Assembly (NCBI RefSeq): GCF_018224885.1
Contig: NZ_JAGTXB010000004.1
Span: 248,001 to 312,000 of the forward strand
Direction: 5' to 3'
DNA length: 64,000 bases
DNA from: Chitinophaga hostae
Lineage (GTDB): Bacteria; Bacteroidota; Bacteroidia; Chitinophagales; Chitinophagaceae
Both the position numbers and the translations under genes were made by a program. Under the pieces are notes generated by a model. It had not been told where the DNA came from and searched no databases. It saw only the letters and a list, made by a program, of their open reading frames with translations. This document shows, in pieces, positions 1 through 9,181 of this stretch (position 1 is the first letter of the stretch; each line of letters opens with the position of its first letter).

Positions 1-1225
1 TTACCTGTCCGTTAATCGGGCTTTTGGGATCTCCGTATTTTTCCATGAGATGATAATACTCATATTTCTTCCAGCGATAGTCGCCCTGTGGATCGTTGGC
101 ATCAAAGGGATATGCCTTTGCGCCGGCAGCGCATTGCTGGCAGTAAGCCGTTTCGCCACCGGAAGCGGCGGTACCGTAGAAGGTAGATTTGGCGCGGGGA
201 TCAGTATACGGCAAACCATTGGCAGGATTCGGGTAGGTGAAAGCTTTCACAGCGGCAGTGCTGATGTATACATTCTTCCAGTCGTTCCAGCCATACTCCA
301 TGGCACGACCGCTATGCGTTTGCTTGCCCACCTGTTCGGCGCCGTTGCCAAACATATAGTAAGGCGAACCGATGCCCCAGTCGGTCCACTGCTGGTTCAT
401 GATCTGGAAAATGTTTTCGGTGGTGTTCTGATTGGTGATACTAAAAACATTATCAAAAGAAGAATCAAGTTTGTACGCGTATGGTGCGCCCATCAGTTTT
501 TCGAATTCGGCCTGTGCGGGCACCCATTTTTTCTGGTACAAATAAACTTTGCCGAGCAGTGCTGTCACAGCGCCTTTGGTGGCCCTGCCCAATTCGGCGG
601 CAGGATATACCACAGGCAGTTCTGCGGTAGCCTGCGCTTCTGTCAGGTCTTTTTCTACCTGTTTCCACACATCAGCAGCAGGGCTGCGGGATAAATAGTT
701 GTTATTAAGTGTGGTTTGATAGTCGATGTACAGTGGCACATCTCCCCATAATGTTACTAAATGAAAGTAAGCGTATGCCCGCAGGAACTTAACTTCCGCG
801 AGGTACTGATTCAGTTTTGCGCGATCTGCGGTGGCCGTAGGATTCCAGGCGGCGGCACGATCTATCACCAGGTTGGTTCTGAAAATCATCCGGTACAGGG
901 AACTCCATAACGAGCTGAGATCGGCGTTGTTTGTACCAAAACTGTAATCGCCCAATTCCTGTTCCGCACCAAGCAAAAAGCTGGCCCGCTTGGCCTCATG
1001 CCCCATCAGATCAAAAATATAGTAGTACTCCCTGGCCCATAAACCGGGATGGAGCAGTGTGGCGTAACTGGCTACAGTAGCCTGGTTCAGCGCACCGGTA
1101 TTGGTGAAATAAGTATCATACGCATAGGCGCTCTGATCTACCAGGTCCAGCCGGGATTTTTTACATCCGGAGCCAATGGTCATCAGTGCGGTTATCAGCA
1201 GCAATTGATAGGTATACTTCTTCAT
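1..1225 (-). CDS. SusD/RagB-family glycan-binding lipoprotein, C-terminus cut by window edge
   Basis: Open frame read on the minus strand from an ATG at 1225 through the left edge without a stop, so about 408 residues are seen and the C-terminus is missing. The start gives a short signal peptide with a lipobox ending GSGC, so the mature protein should be an outer-membrane lipoprotein. The segment with ATVASYATLL, EVKFLRAYAYFHLV and AELGRATKGAVTALLGKVYL matches the N-terminal TPR-like fold of the SusD family. It follows the SusC at 1243-4401 by 17 bases, the usual susC-susD order. SusD proteins sit as a lid on SusC and bind the glycan at the cell surface. Substrate cannot be told from sequence. 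Confidence 0.95.
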   Translation of the reverse strand, partial: MKKYTYQLLLITALMTIGSGCKKSRLDLVDQSAYAYDTYFTNTGALNQATVASYATLLHPGLWAREYYYIFDLMGHEAKRASFLLGAEQELGDYSFGTNNADLSSLWSSLYRMIFRTNLVIDRAAAWNPTATADRAKLNQYLAEVKFLRAYAYFHLVTLWGDVPLYIDYQTTLNNNYLSRSPAADVWKQVEKDLTEAQATAELPVVYPAAELGRATKGAVTALLGKVYLYQKKWVPAQAEFEKLMGAPYAYKLDSSFDNVFSITNQNTTENIFQIMNQQWTDWGIGSPYYMFGNGAEQVGKQTHSGRAMEYGWNDWKNVYISTAAVKAFTYPNPANGLPYTDPRAKSTFYGTAASGGETAYCQQCAAGAKAYPFDANDPQGDYRWKKYEYYHLMEKYGDPKSPINGQV

Positions 1226-1242
1226 AAAATCATGTTTAAAAA

Positions 1243-4200
1243 TTAAAACCCTAATTGGATACCTGCCAGGAATGTTCTTGGCTGCGGCACCTGTCCCTGG
1301 TCAATACCGCGGGCAAACAGGTAGTCACCGGCTACTTCCGGATCGTACCCGGTGTAGTTAGTAATGGTTAGTAAGTTTTGCGCCGCTGCATAAATGCGGA
1401 GCGATTTAACGGTGCCTTTGGTGACACTGTTTAACATGGCCTGGGGGACATTGTAACCAATGGTAATGTTCCTCAAACGCAGGTAGCTGCCATCTTCCAG
1501 CCACCAGTCGGAAGGACGGAGATTACCGTTTCCCGTGGCGTTCTGACCAATTCTTGGTAAAGCTGCTACATCACCGGGCTGGCGCCATCTGTCAAGAATA
1601 TCGGTAGACGCATTATGACCGGTAGCCATAATGTTGGTATTTAATTTTAAACCATTGAGCAATTTCAATCCGCTGATACCTGACAGCACCAGGTTCCCGT
1701 CAAAGTTTTTATACGTTACACCGGCGTTGATACCGTAAATATATTTTGGAATAGCGTTGCCTAATATTTCCTGGTCTTTTGCGGTTACTATACCATCGCC
1801 GTTAATGTCTTTATAAATAAAATCTCCCGGTAACAATCCATCCTGGTATTTAGCATTGGGGTTGCCGGTTTTCTTGGCGGCTTCCTGGTCGAGGGCAGCC
1901 ACTTCTGCTGCATCGCGCGCCACATGATCTAAACGGTAGCCATAAAAGGATCCGATAGCATAGCCGGCGGCGGTATAGGTAGTAGCAGGAACAGGTGTGA
2001 AGGCGCCTGCCTGGATAGGTGCGGAAAACTGATCACCTAACGACAGCACTTTGTTGTTGTTAACGGATCCGTTTACGCTCACGTTGAAGCTGAGGTTATT
2101 GCTGATCTTATCTCTGAAGCCGATGGTGAGTTCAAATCCTTTATTGCGTGCATCTGCGGCATTTACGGTTTTCTTCGGCTGTGTGCCCGTAGGACTTACA
2201 CCTATACTGGCCGGCAGCAAGGTGGTTACCAGCAGGCCGGTACTTTTGCGGTCGTACCAATCAGCTTCTACGGTGAGGCGGTTATTTAAGAAGGCGAGGT
2301 CAATACCTATATCTGTTTGATTGGTTTGTTCCCATTTTAAATCGGGGTTGCTTAAAGTAGTGAGGGTGGTGCCGGACACAAATGTTTCCGTACTGCCGAA
2401 TGAATATACCAATGCACCTCCCGGTGTTCCCTGGTAAGTTTTTGCGGTATTCAGGAAGTTGGGAATATTGTTGTTGCCGGTTTGTCCCCAGCTTACGCTC
2501 AGCTTTCCGTCTGACAAAACGGGCAGGGAATTTTTGATAAACCCTTCCTCTGAAAAGCGCCATGATAAGCCTGCTGCGGCAAAATTACCATAGCGGTTGT
2601 TAGGGCCGAAGTTGGATGCGCCATCTCTGCGATAACTGGTGGTCAGTATATATTTATCATCAAAGGTATAGTTCAGCCTGCCATAGTACGAGATCACAGA
2701 AGGACGGGCATAATTAGAATAGGCACTGGTAACAGACTGGGAAGAAGCCACCGTAACATTGGTGATATTATCATTTGGCTGGCCGGTACCCCGGATGGCT
2801 GACTGATTGGTTTGCCCGGGATCAATATAGCTTTGGCCGGCTATTAAAAAGAGCTGGTGTTTGCCGAGTATTTTTTCATAGGATAAATAGTTTTCCAGCA
2901 TATAATACGAGTTCTCCGTAAAGGTGAGCATCGATTGGCGGGCCTGGTTCAGAAAGTTGGAGGATTGGTACTGTTGCTGGTAGCTGTTGCTCCGTGTGGA
3001 GTTTACTTCTGCTGCAAACTGTGAACGGAATTTCAGTCCGTCGATAATACGCACCTCACCCGACAGCTGTGGAAAAAAAGCCAGTGATTTACTTGTCTGA
3101 CTTTTCATGGCAATGTCCTGCAGCGGGTTGCTGGCGCTACTGTAATCGTCGATGTTGGAGAGGATAGAATAGCCACCCTGTATAGATGGATCCAGTATGG
3201 GTTTATAAGGGGCATACTGAATAGCATTGATGATGTTGGCATAGTAGCCATCGCCTGCATACTGTCTGAATATAAGGTTTTGTGTAAACCGGAAGCGGCC
3301 CAATGTTTCTTCCAGCCCAACGCGTGCCTGGAATCTTTTGTTGGTAGCATTTGTTAAGATGGCTTGTTGGTTGATATAGGTGGCGGACACGGAGTAGTTT
3401 ACTTTTTCGCCGCCTCCGCTGATGTTCAGGTCATTTTCAGATACAAGGGCGTTGCGGAAAATAGCATCCTGCCAGTTGGTGCTGTCCTGCAATACCGCCG
3501 GGGTGCTGAATTTTGCCGGCAGTACTGCATTCTTGGTGGCGGCCAGGTCTTTCAGCGCATCCACGTACTGCGCTGCGTTGAGCAGATCCAGTTGCTTCCA
3601 TGCTTTGGCGATGCCCCATTGTGAAGTAAAGCTTACGCGGGGCGGGCCGGTCTTTCCTTTTTTGGTGGTGATGATCACCACGCCGTTGGCGGCTGCCGAA
3701 CCATAGATAGCGGTAGAAGAAGCATCTTTCAGAACAGTGATGCTTTCTATATCCTGGGGGTTGAGTGTATTAAAAAGATTTTTGGTACCCTGGATACCGT
3801 CGATTACATACAGTGGGTTGATGTCTGTAAAACTGCCGGTACCGCGGATAATGATCTGTGCATCGGCGCCTGCGCTGCCGCTGCTCTGCAGTATCTGCAC
3901 GCCGGCAGCTTTACCGATCAGCAGCTGTGAAGGGTTGGTTGCATTTACTGCACCCGCTTCTTTTACGGTTACCACGTTGAAGGCGCCGACCACATCTTTT
4001 TTGCGTGCGGTACCATAACCGATCACCACGATATCGTTCAGGGCTGCTACTGTTCTGACGAGTCGCACCGAAAATGTGAGTGTGGCGCCTGGTTTAAGGT
4101 GAACGTTGCTGAGTTGTTGTGTTTCAAAGCCCACGAAGGAAACGCTGAGTGAATATTTACCCTCCGGAGGCAGCCCGGAGAAACGGAATACGCCGTTGCT

Positions 4201-4401
4201 GTCGGTCACTACGCCGGCAGAATATTTTGTTTTTTCATTCAGCGCCACTACGGTAGCATTAGGGAGGAGTTCGCCCTGGTCGGTGCGTACGGTGCCGGTT
4301 ACCTGCATACGGCCCTGGGCCAGTGCGGACATGGAAACGCCTGATATCAGCATGCATAGCAGCAGGAGCAGGCGCCATTTTGGTCGATAGAACATCTTCA
4401 T
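1243..4401 (-). CDS. SusC/RagA-family TonB-dependent outer-membrane receptor (no STN domain)
   Basis: 1052 residues. Signal peptide about 1-29 ending SALAQ, then a carboxypeptidase-regulatory-like domain at about 33-115 (VTGTVRTDQGELLPNA), the SusC plug start at 124 (IVVIGYGTARKKDV), the plug with VIDGIQGTKN and VLKDASSTAIYGSAAANGVV, then the beta-barrel to the end (AGIQLGF). The product imports oligosaccharides across the outer membrane with TonB energy. It lies downstream of an ECF sigma and a FecR and upstream of SusD, in one direction. Oddity: the N-terminus goes straight from signal peptide to the regulatory-like domain and carries no STN (secretin/TonB short N-terminal) domain, the part that normally talks to FecR. 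Confidence 0.97.
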   Translation of the reverse strand: MKMFYRPKWRLLLLLCMLISGVSMSALAQGRMQVTGTVRTDQGELLPNATVVALNEKTKYSAGVVTDSNGVFRFSGLPPEGKYSLSVSFVGFETQQLSNVHLKPGATLTFSVRLVRTVAALNDIVVIGYGTARKKDVVGAFNVVTVKEAGAVNATNPSQLLIGKAAGVQILQSSGSAGADAQIIIRGTGSFTDINPLYVIDGIQGTKNLFNTLNPQDIESITVLKDASSTAIYGSAAANGVVIITTKKGKTGPPRVSFTSQWGIAKAWKQLDLLNAAQYVDALKDLAATKNAVLPAKFSTPAVLQDSTNWQDAIFRNALVSENDLNISGGGEKVNYSVSATYINQQAILTNATNKRFQARVGLEETLGRFRFTQNLIFRQYAGDGYYANIINAIQYAPYKPILDPSIQGGYSILSNIDDYSSASNPLQDIAMKSQTSKSLAFFPQLSGEVRIIDGLKFRSQFAAEVNSTRSNSYQQQYQSSNFLNQARQSMLTFTENSYYMLENYLSYEKILGKHQLFLIAGQSYIDPGQTNQSAIRGTGQPNDNITNVTVASSQSVTSAYSNYARPSVISYYGRLNYTFDDKYILTTSYRRDGASNFGPNNRYGNFAAAGLSWRFSEEGFIKNSLPVLSDGKLSVSWGQTGNNNIPNFLNTAKTYQGTPGGALVYSFGSTETFVSGTTLTTLSNPDLKWEQTNQTDIGIDLAFLNNRLTVEADWYDRKSTGLLVTTLLPASIGVSPTGTQPKKTVNAADARNKGFELTIGFRDKISNNLSFNVSVNGSVNNNKVLSLGDQFSAPIQAGAFTPVPATTYTAAGYAIGSFYGYRLDHVARDAAEVAALDQEAAKKTGNPNAKYQDGLLPGDFIYKDINGDGIVTAKDQEILGNAIPKYIYGINAGVTYKNFDGNLVLSGISGLKLLNGLKLNTNIMATGHNASTDILDRWRQPGDVAALPRIGQNATGNGNLRPSDWWLEDGSYLRLRNITIGYNVPQAMLNSVTKGTVKSLRIYAAAQNLLTITNYTGYDPEVAGDYLFARGIDQGQVPQPRTFLAGIQLGF

Positions 4402-4423
4402 AACTGGGACGTGTTTTTTTAGT

Positions 4424-4457
4424 CCGGGGCATGACGGGCCCCGGGCGCTTTTGCGCC
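4424..4457 (-). promoter_or_regulatory. Two overlapping hairpins between fecR and susC
   Basis: CCGGGGC (4424-4430) pairs with GCCCCGG (4438-4444), and GGCGC (4444-4448) pairs with GCGCC (4453-4457). The two stems share position 4444 and nearly abut, so they may compete or stack. In the direction of transcription (minus) no U-run follows; an A-rich stretch does. This argues against a simple terminator and fits an RNA element in the susC leader or processing between fecR and susC. Function is inference. Confidence 0.5.
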
Positions 4458-4486
4458 TTTTGTGGAATAGAACTGTAGTTGTTGAA

Positions 4487-5536
4487 TTATTTCTTCTTAA
4501 TAATAAATCCGCTATCGTTCCGGATCAGCTTCAGATTATTGGGCAATGTTAAGTCGGTTAGGATTTTCGCCAGTGAGTCTGTCTTTTCAAATTTGCCATC
4601 AAAATAAATCTCCGTCACGTCTGATGGATAATAATAGATGGCTATGCCATAGTAGTTGCTCAACTGATCGAGTACCTGTGCCATTGGTTGATTGTTAAAC
4701 TTATACCAGTCGGGCTTTACATGACCATCGCTATTGTTTCCTGCTTTTACTAATATATCCGTGCCCGTAGTATTGAAGTTTGCTACGATGGCTTTACCCG
4801 TTTTGCGGTAATAGCGGAGTTCCTTTCCTGGTGTCAGCACCACATCGCTGATGACTTTCTTTTTATCGGTGGCGCCCTGTACCAATACTTTGCCTGAGTT
4901 TAATCGTACGGTGATCATATCTTCCCCGGGAATGGCTTTCACATGAAAAAAGGTACCCAGGGCGGTGGTTGATAATTCGCTGCTGTACACAACGAAGGGA
5001 TGTAATTTATCGGCTGTTACGGTAAAATCTGCTTCTCCTGCCAGGTATATGTTCCTGTTTTCCCTGAACTGTTTATTATACATCATGCTGGCTGCCGGCT
5101 GCAGTTGTACTACGGAACCATCCGGTAATACAATGGCCATGGCTTTGCTGCCGGTGTTTTCTTTCCGTTCCTGTTGTTCGGGTGGAATCGTCAACCCGGC
5201 TACAGTAGCAGGAGTGGCCGTTGGTTTATGATCGCGGTTCATCAATAGCAGTGTTCCTCCTATCAGCACGCCGATTGTTACTGCTGCAATAGCCAGCCGG
5301 TTCATCCATTTGCGGCGACTGTTGCCCGAAACCGTTTGGCGATGAATATTTTTCAGCCACTGCTGAGAAACCGTTTCCGGGAAATTGCTATCCTCCTGCA
5401 ATTGCAGGAATTCTTCTTCCGGCAAATATTTCTCCAGCATCTCCGGATGTTCCTGCAGGTAGTTGGCTACCTCGCGGGCTTCTTCCGGTGTACATTGATA
5501 GTTAAAGAACCGTGTCAGTAATTCATCGTTTATCAT
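4487..5536 (-). CDS. FecR-family anti-sigma factor
   Basis: 349 residues from the chosen ATG at 5536 (MINDELLTRF); an upstream in-frame start at 5581 would add 15 residues unlike the family. N-terminal cytoplasmic domain about 1-85, one transmembrane helix at about 88-108 (LAIAAVTIGVLIGGTLLL), then the periplasmic FecR domain (AIVLPDGSVVQLQPAASMMY, TALGTFFHVKA) and a C-terminal FecR domain of the DUF4974 type at about 275-349 (QPMAQVLDQLSNYYGIAIYY). Such proteins hold the ECF sigma inactive until the cognate outer-membrane receptor is loaded. It follows the sigma gene by 72 bases and precedes susC. The receptor here has no STN domain, so how the signal reaches this FecR is unclear. Confidence 0.95.
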   Translation of the reverse strand: MINDELLTRFFNYQCTPEEAREVANYLQEHPEMLEKYLPEEEFLQLQEDSNFPETVSQQWLKNIHRQTVSGNSRRKWMNRLAIAAVTIGVLIGGTLLLMNRDHKPTATPATVAGLTIPPEQQERKENTGSKAMAIVLPDGSVVQLQPAASMMYNKQFRENRNIYLAGEADFTVTADKLHPFVVYSSELSTTALGTFFHVKAIPGEDMITVRLNSGKVLVQGATDKKKVISDVVLTPGKELRYYRKTGKAIVANFNTTGTDILVKAGNNSDGHVKPDWYKFNNQPMAQVLDQLSNYYGIAIYYYPSDVTEIYFDGKFEKTDSLAKILTDLTLPNNLKLIRNDSGFIIKKK

Positions 5537-5608
5537 GTTATATGCGGCTGATAGATAAGTAATACGTTTGTGAACGACCAACTACGTAGTCAGAAGGAAA
5601 AAATATTT

Positions 5609-6163
5609 TTAAAACCGGAAAATCCAGGCCAGGAGCCATAAGAACAGGCCGAGGTAATGCTTTATCTGCTTGATGGCCTGGAAAATATGCGTTTCCACGG
5701 TTCTGGATGACAAGGAAAGTTCGTGTGCGATCTGTTGGTGGCTCATGCCTTTAAAGCGGCTCATTTCAAATACTTTGCGGCGCATGGGTGGCATTTCTTC
5801 CAATGCATCGGCGAGTTTATGCTGTAGCTCTTTTTCGGCCAGCTTGCCCCAGAAGTCGTCCGTTGGCAGCGTGTATCGTTCTATTACGTGGATCACCTTT
5901 TCTTTATACACGGTTTCCTTGCGGAGGTAATCGATCAGGGTGGTACGGGCAATGCGGAACAGCTGCCGCTCTACATCGAGGTCGTCTGCCAGGGATTCCC
6001 GGTAGTTCCAGCATTTGATGAAGGTAAGCTGCGCCACCTCCTCTGCGATGAAAGACGATTTTGTTTTCTGGAGAATAAAATAGTAGATCCTTTTGTGCCA
6101 GGAATAGTATACTTCATTAAATACCAAAAGGTTACCTTGTTTCAAAGCAGCTATAGTATTCAC
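5609..6163 (-). CDS. RNA polymerase ECF sigma factor, sigma-70 family
   Basis: 184 residues. Region 2 at about 8-80 (FNEVYYSWHKRIYYFILQ, EVAQLTFIKCWNYR, RQLFRIARTTLIDYLRK) and region 4 at about 120-172 (LEEMPPMRRKVFEMSRFKGMSHQQIA, ELSLSSRTVETHI). The C-terminal tail is hydrophobic (GLFLWLLAWIFRF), a common end in the Bacteroidota members of this ECF group. It is first in a unit with fecR, susC and susD and should direct transcription of the susCD genes. The AraC gene upstream runs in the same direction and ends 82 bases before it. Confidence 0.95.
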   Translation of the reverse strand: MNTIAALKQGNLLVFNEVYYSWHKRIYYFILQKTKSSFIAEEVAQLTFIKCWNYRESLADDLDVERQLFRIARTTLIDYLRKETVYKEKVIHVIERYTLPTDDFWGKLAEKELQHKLADALEEMPPMRRKVFEMSRFKGMSHQQIAHELSLSSRTVETHIFQAIKQIKHYLGLFLWLLAWIFRF

Positions 6164-6245
6164 AAACGTGGCGTTTTACCACGGCAATTTAAATAAATAA
6201 AAACTATATCCTGCATACATCTGACGGGAAGCAGGCGAACAGGGG

Positions 6246-7124
6246 TTATACTGCAATTTTGCCTGAGGTCATTTGCTTCCGGTATTCGGAAGGTGTAACA
6301 TGCTGGATCTGTTTGAAGCATTTGTTGAAGTAGGTGAGGTTGTTGAAGCCGCATTTGTAAGCGATATCGGCCGTAGAGCAGTGGCTGTTTTCCAACAGGC
6401 GGCAGGCGCGGCTGATACGCAGCTCGTTCAGGAATTGTATGAAAGAGCGTTTGGTATGGAGCTTAAAATACCGGCAGAAAGCGGTAGGGGCCATTCGGGC
6501 TACCGTTGAAATTTCCTCCAGTGTGATTTCCCGATGGAAATTAGCCAGCATGTATTGGTGTACTTCATTAAAGCGGACATTATCCTTTTTCGTATACGCG
6601 TTGCGGTACCCTTCTGACGCCAGGTGCTGATAGTCGGAAGTGGTGGCCAGCAGTTCCATTACCTCAAGGAACGCCGCCATCTTTTTCAGCTCAGGGAATG
6701 TATCGATACCGGTCAATAGTGAACGGATCGTCATTTTTGTGGCACCTGTGATCTCCAGACCTCTGGCGGCATTGAGCAACAGGCTATTGATCAGCGATAT
6801 GGTTTGTGTATCGTTGAGCATACCCAGCAGGAAAGCCGGGGCAAAGTAAATTACTATTGCCTTGACACCGTCAGTTTTTTTTTGGTAGTAGGTACCATCG
6901 TGCTGCCATACGTGGGGCAGTCCAGGTCCCATAACTACCAGGTCGCCGTGTTCAAACGCTCCGGTGTGGTCACCTACCACGCGTTTTCCATGTCCCTGTT
7001 CTATTAAAACCAATTCACAGGCATCATGAAAATGAAAAGTAGTATCAAGAAAAAACTGGGTCACTGTTTTTATCCGGATACCATTGGCATACTGTAAACC
7101 AGTATTGACAAGTCGGGCTCTCAT
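6246..7124 (-). CDS. AraC-family transcriptional regulator with cupin sensor
   Basis: 292 residues. The N-terminal half is a cupin-like sensor (TTFHFHDACELVLIEQGHGK, GDLVVMGPGLPHVW), typical of AraC proteins that bind sugars. The C-terminal half holds two helix-turn-helix motifs, at about 205-225 (ITLEEISTVARMAPTAFCRY) and 255-275 (STADIAYKCGFNNLTYFNK), followed by the family end PSEYRKQ. It is divergent from the PNGase F-like gene that begins at 7577, and a sugar permease and an alpha-fucosidase lie beyond, so control of glycan use is a fair guess. A TAnnTTTG-type site sits 59 bases upstream. Confidence 0.95.
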   Translation of the reverse strand: MRARLVNTGLQYANGIRIKTVTQFFLDTTFHFHDACELVLIEQGHGKRVVGDHTGAFEHGDLVVMGPGLPHVWQHDGTYYQKKTDGVKAIVIYFAPAFLLGMLNDTQTISLINSLLLNAARGLEITGATKMTIRSLLTGIDTFPELKKMAAFLEVMELLATTSDYQHLASEGYRNAYTKKDNVRFNEVHQYMLANFHREITLEEISTVARMAPTAFCRYFKLHTKRSFIQFLNELRISRACRLLENSHCSTADIAYKCGFNNLTYFNKCFKQIQHVTPSEYRKQMTSGKIAV

Positions 7125-7576
7125 TTACCTGGGGATTTCCGCTCTGAAAATGAAATAATTAATGACAGATTGCTTAGGAAAGCAAAGATAAAGGAACAGT
7201 AATAATGCCATTCTCCGTTTCTGCTAAATTTGTTGTATAAAATGGTAATATTCATCAAGTCAAATCCGAGTAAGGTAATATCGTTGAAAAATTTGTAAAG
7301 ATTGTTATGTTATCATGTCTACGTATGATTTATCTTGTTGTTATTGTTAGCCTGTGATAATACACAGCATGAGCGGATTGCCAGTGACCCAGTCTTGTAC
7401 CCTTTATTTTCTCCGGTGAAACATTTACATCACCAGGTAACCCAAAGGCGTATCCCCAATAGCGGGCAAAATATCAGTCGGATCGATGGGCCAGCCGGGC
7501 TGGCAGTATTGTATGGAGTCCTTAACAGACGATGACTTTCTATAATTACCCATTATCTAACAATAAAACAGAGCAG
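7125..7576. other. Divergent intergenic region, AraC / PNGase F-like gene
   Basis: About 450 bases between divergent starts, AT-rich in its first half. It holds the candidate AraC promoter and, on the plus strand, an exact TAnnTTTG match (TAAATTTG, 7225-7232) that could start a long leader for the PNGase-like gene. A short frame at 7335-7535 begins only with TTG and shows no family resemblance, so it is not called. Confidence 0.4.
7183..7190 (-). promoter_or_regulatory. Candidate -7 promoter element for the AraC gene
   Basis: Read on the minus strand the site is TATCTTTG, an exact match to the Bacteroidota -7 consensus TAnnTTTG, 59 bases upstream of the AraC start. No TTTG is seen at the -33 distance, so support is limited to the -7 match. 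Confidence 0.35.
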
Positions 7577-8728
7577 ATGAGCACAAAACCCTTAACAAAT
7601 TTCACGAGCGTATGCATGCTGGTTATTACCAGTGTATTTTTTTATGCCTGTTCCAATAAGGATGGGCAGACATTGCAGCCATTGAAGAAAGATGGCATTG
7701 CGGCAGTCACAACGGCTGTTGGGGGTACCGTCACCTTATTTTCGGGGTTGTCATTCTATAGCCAATGGGGTGGCAATGATGCTGACATGGGTAGTGTGCC
7801 GGCCGGACTGACCAGGTTAGGGAGAACATCTTATGTCCGCAAATTTTCCAGGGATGAGCGGGCAACCGTGGGTGCTACCCTTAGCTTCAATTTTTCACTG
7901 AAGAAGGGATGCGACCCTTACGACCGCATTGGCGCATTGTCCCTGCTCCTGGTGCCTGCCGGCAAGAGCTATAACGACTCTACTGGCCGGATGATAGAAG
8001 TATTACGTATCATGACGCCCTTTATGGACCCCAACACACTTGAGCCGGTGCCTTACAATGTAAATGCAGATCAACTGGCGCCGTTATTTGCGGATACCAC
8101 CAAAGATATCTACCTGGTAGCCAGCATTGGTGGTTACAGTCTTTTTAGCGCCGGTGAAGCGTATAACCCGTTACGCCCAGAGCAGAATTCAGCTGCCACG
8201 GGATGTAAAACAGCCGGTCAGTTGCTGATCACCTTTAATGCAACGGTGACCATGGTATCCACAGCAGGAACCGCTGCAGCAGCGCCTGCACTGTATACTT
8301 TGATTTCCAATCCGCTGCCTAACGGTGGGGAGCTGTCGCTGGCACAGTACCCGGCTTCAGGCACGCAAACGGCAACGTTTACGCTGCCGGCTGATGCGGC
8401 ATCGGCGGTATTGTATGTGCAGGCATCCGGCCACGGCAATGAAGAGTTTAAAGCTACTACGCATACCATTACCCTGGATGGCAAAACGAGTTATACCTTG
8501 AATCCATACATGAATTGTACTGGTTTCAAGATCTATAATACCTCTTACAATGGCATCTATTATAGTTATAATCCCATTTATAATAAGCGTAACTGGTGCC
8601 CTGGCGGCGCTACCCCGGTATATATATTTAACCTGGGTGCACTGAAGGCAGGTAGCCATAGTGTTAATTTCAAAGTGTCCGGTACGAATGGAACGATGGA
8701 TTTGTCGGCCTACGTACTTACAAAATAA
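7577..8728 (+). CDS. PNGase F-like peptide-N-glycosidase, lipoprotein
   Basis: 383 residues from the ATG at 7577; the upstream in-frame ATG at 7532 would bury the signal peptide. The lipobox FYAC puts the lipid on Cys25. Two eight-stranded-domain halves resemble peptide-N-glycosidase F: the motif CDPYDR (112-117) matches CDEWDR around catalytic Asp60 of PNGase F, RIMTPF (144-149) matches RFITPY, EEFKATTHTI (289-298) matches the Glu206 region, and NWCPGGATPV (339-348) matches GWCPGMAVP. PNGase F frees N-glycans by cleaving the glycan-asparagine link. Asp116 and Glu290 are kept; the counterpart of Glu118 is not evident. Next to it lies an alpha-fucosidase. Activity is inferred from conserved residues; N-terminal half is more divergent. 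Confidence 0.75.
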   Translation: MSTKPLTNFTSVCMLVITSVFFYACSNKDGQTLQPLKKDGIAAVTTAVGGTVTLFSGLSFYSQWGGNDADMGSVPAGLTRLGRTSYVRKFSRDERATVGATLSFNFSLKKGCDPYDRIGALSLLLVPAGKSYNDSTGRMIEVLRIMTPFMDPNTLEPVPYNVNADQLAPLFADTTKDIYLVASIGGYSLFSAGEAYNPLRPEQNSAATGCKTAGQLLITFNATVTMVSTAGTAAAAPALYTLISNPLPNGGELSLAQYPASGTQTATFTLPADAASAVLYVQASGHGNEEFKATTHTITLDGKTSYTLNPYMNCTGFKIYNTSYNGIYYSYNPIYNKRNWCPGGATPVYIFNLGALKAGSHSVNFKVSGTNGTMDLSAYVLTK

Positions 8729-9181
8729 TATCAATTTAACAACGTACAGTGAAAGCTAATTTGCCTTACACTGACATCAATATCGGTTTTTCTAAAATAG
8801 GGGACTAATTCCTTTTTCCCCGACGTTTATGGTTGTTTGTCCTTTTGTAACAGAGATGTTTTTCAAAAGTTAGCATCTATTATCCTATCAATTGCTTTAT
8901 TGCATATGATCAACGTAAGAGGCGGCAGTTCACTGCTGCCTCATGCTTTGTTATACCAAGCTAACCGGGTGCCCCATCGATATGCCAGCCTCCGGAGAAT
9001 ATAACATCATAAAAAGGCAAATTTCTCTTTGTTTATTGTTATCCGTTAGGAGAGCTTTACGATCCTTTTATGCTACGTTGGAATACAGGATTAATTTGGA
9101 CGAAATCGCCTTTGCTACCAGTCTTTCGTGCAGCATTGAAAAATCTTACACCGGCAACTACCATCTTAAAAATCAGATAAA
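8729..9181. other. Intergenic region between PNGase-like gene and fucosidase
   Basis: About 450 bases. Apart from the hairpin at 8919-8942 no gene is supported. The frame at 8943-9185 (80 residues) has no recognisable domain, no signal peptide, and overlaps the fucosidase start, so it is left out. The length suggests the fucosidase has its own promoter, but no clear TAnnTTTG site was found. Confidence 0.4.
8919..8942 (+). terminator. Possible terminator hairpin
   Basis: GAGGCGGCAG (8919-8928), a TTCA loop and CTGCTGCCTC (8933-8942) form a 10-bp stem with one G-T pair, about 190 bases after the PNGase-like gene. Only a weak T-rich stretch follows. Confidence 0.35.

Noticed and set aside
50..694. 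214-residue plus-strand frame
   Set aside because: It is the reverse-strand shadow of the SusD gene, whose minus-strand reading is clear.
7335..7535. Short frame with LLLLLAC-like start
   Set aside because: It begins only with TTG, the hydrophobic part is five residues long, and the rest resembles no family.
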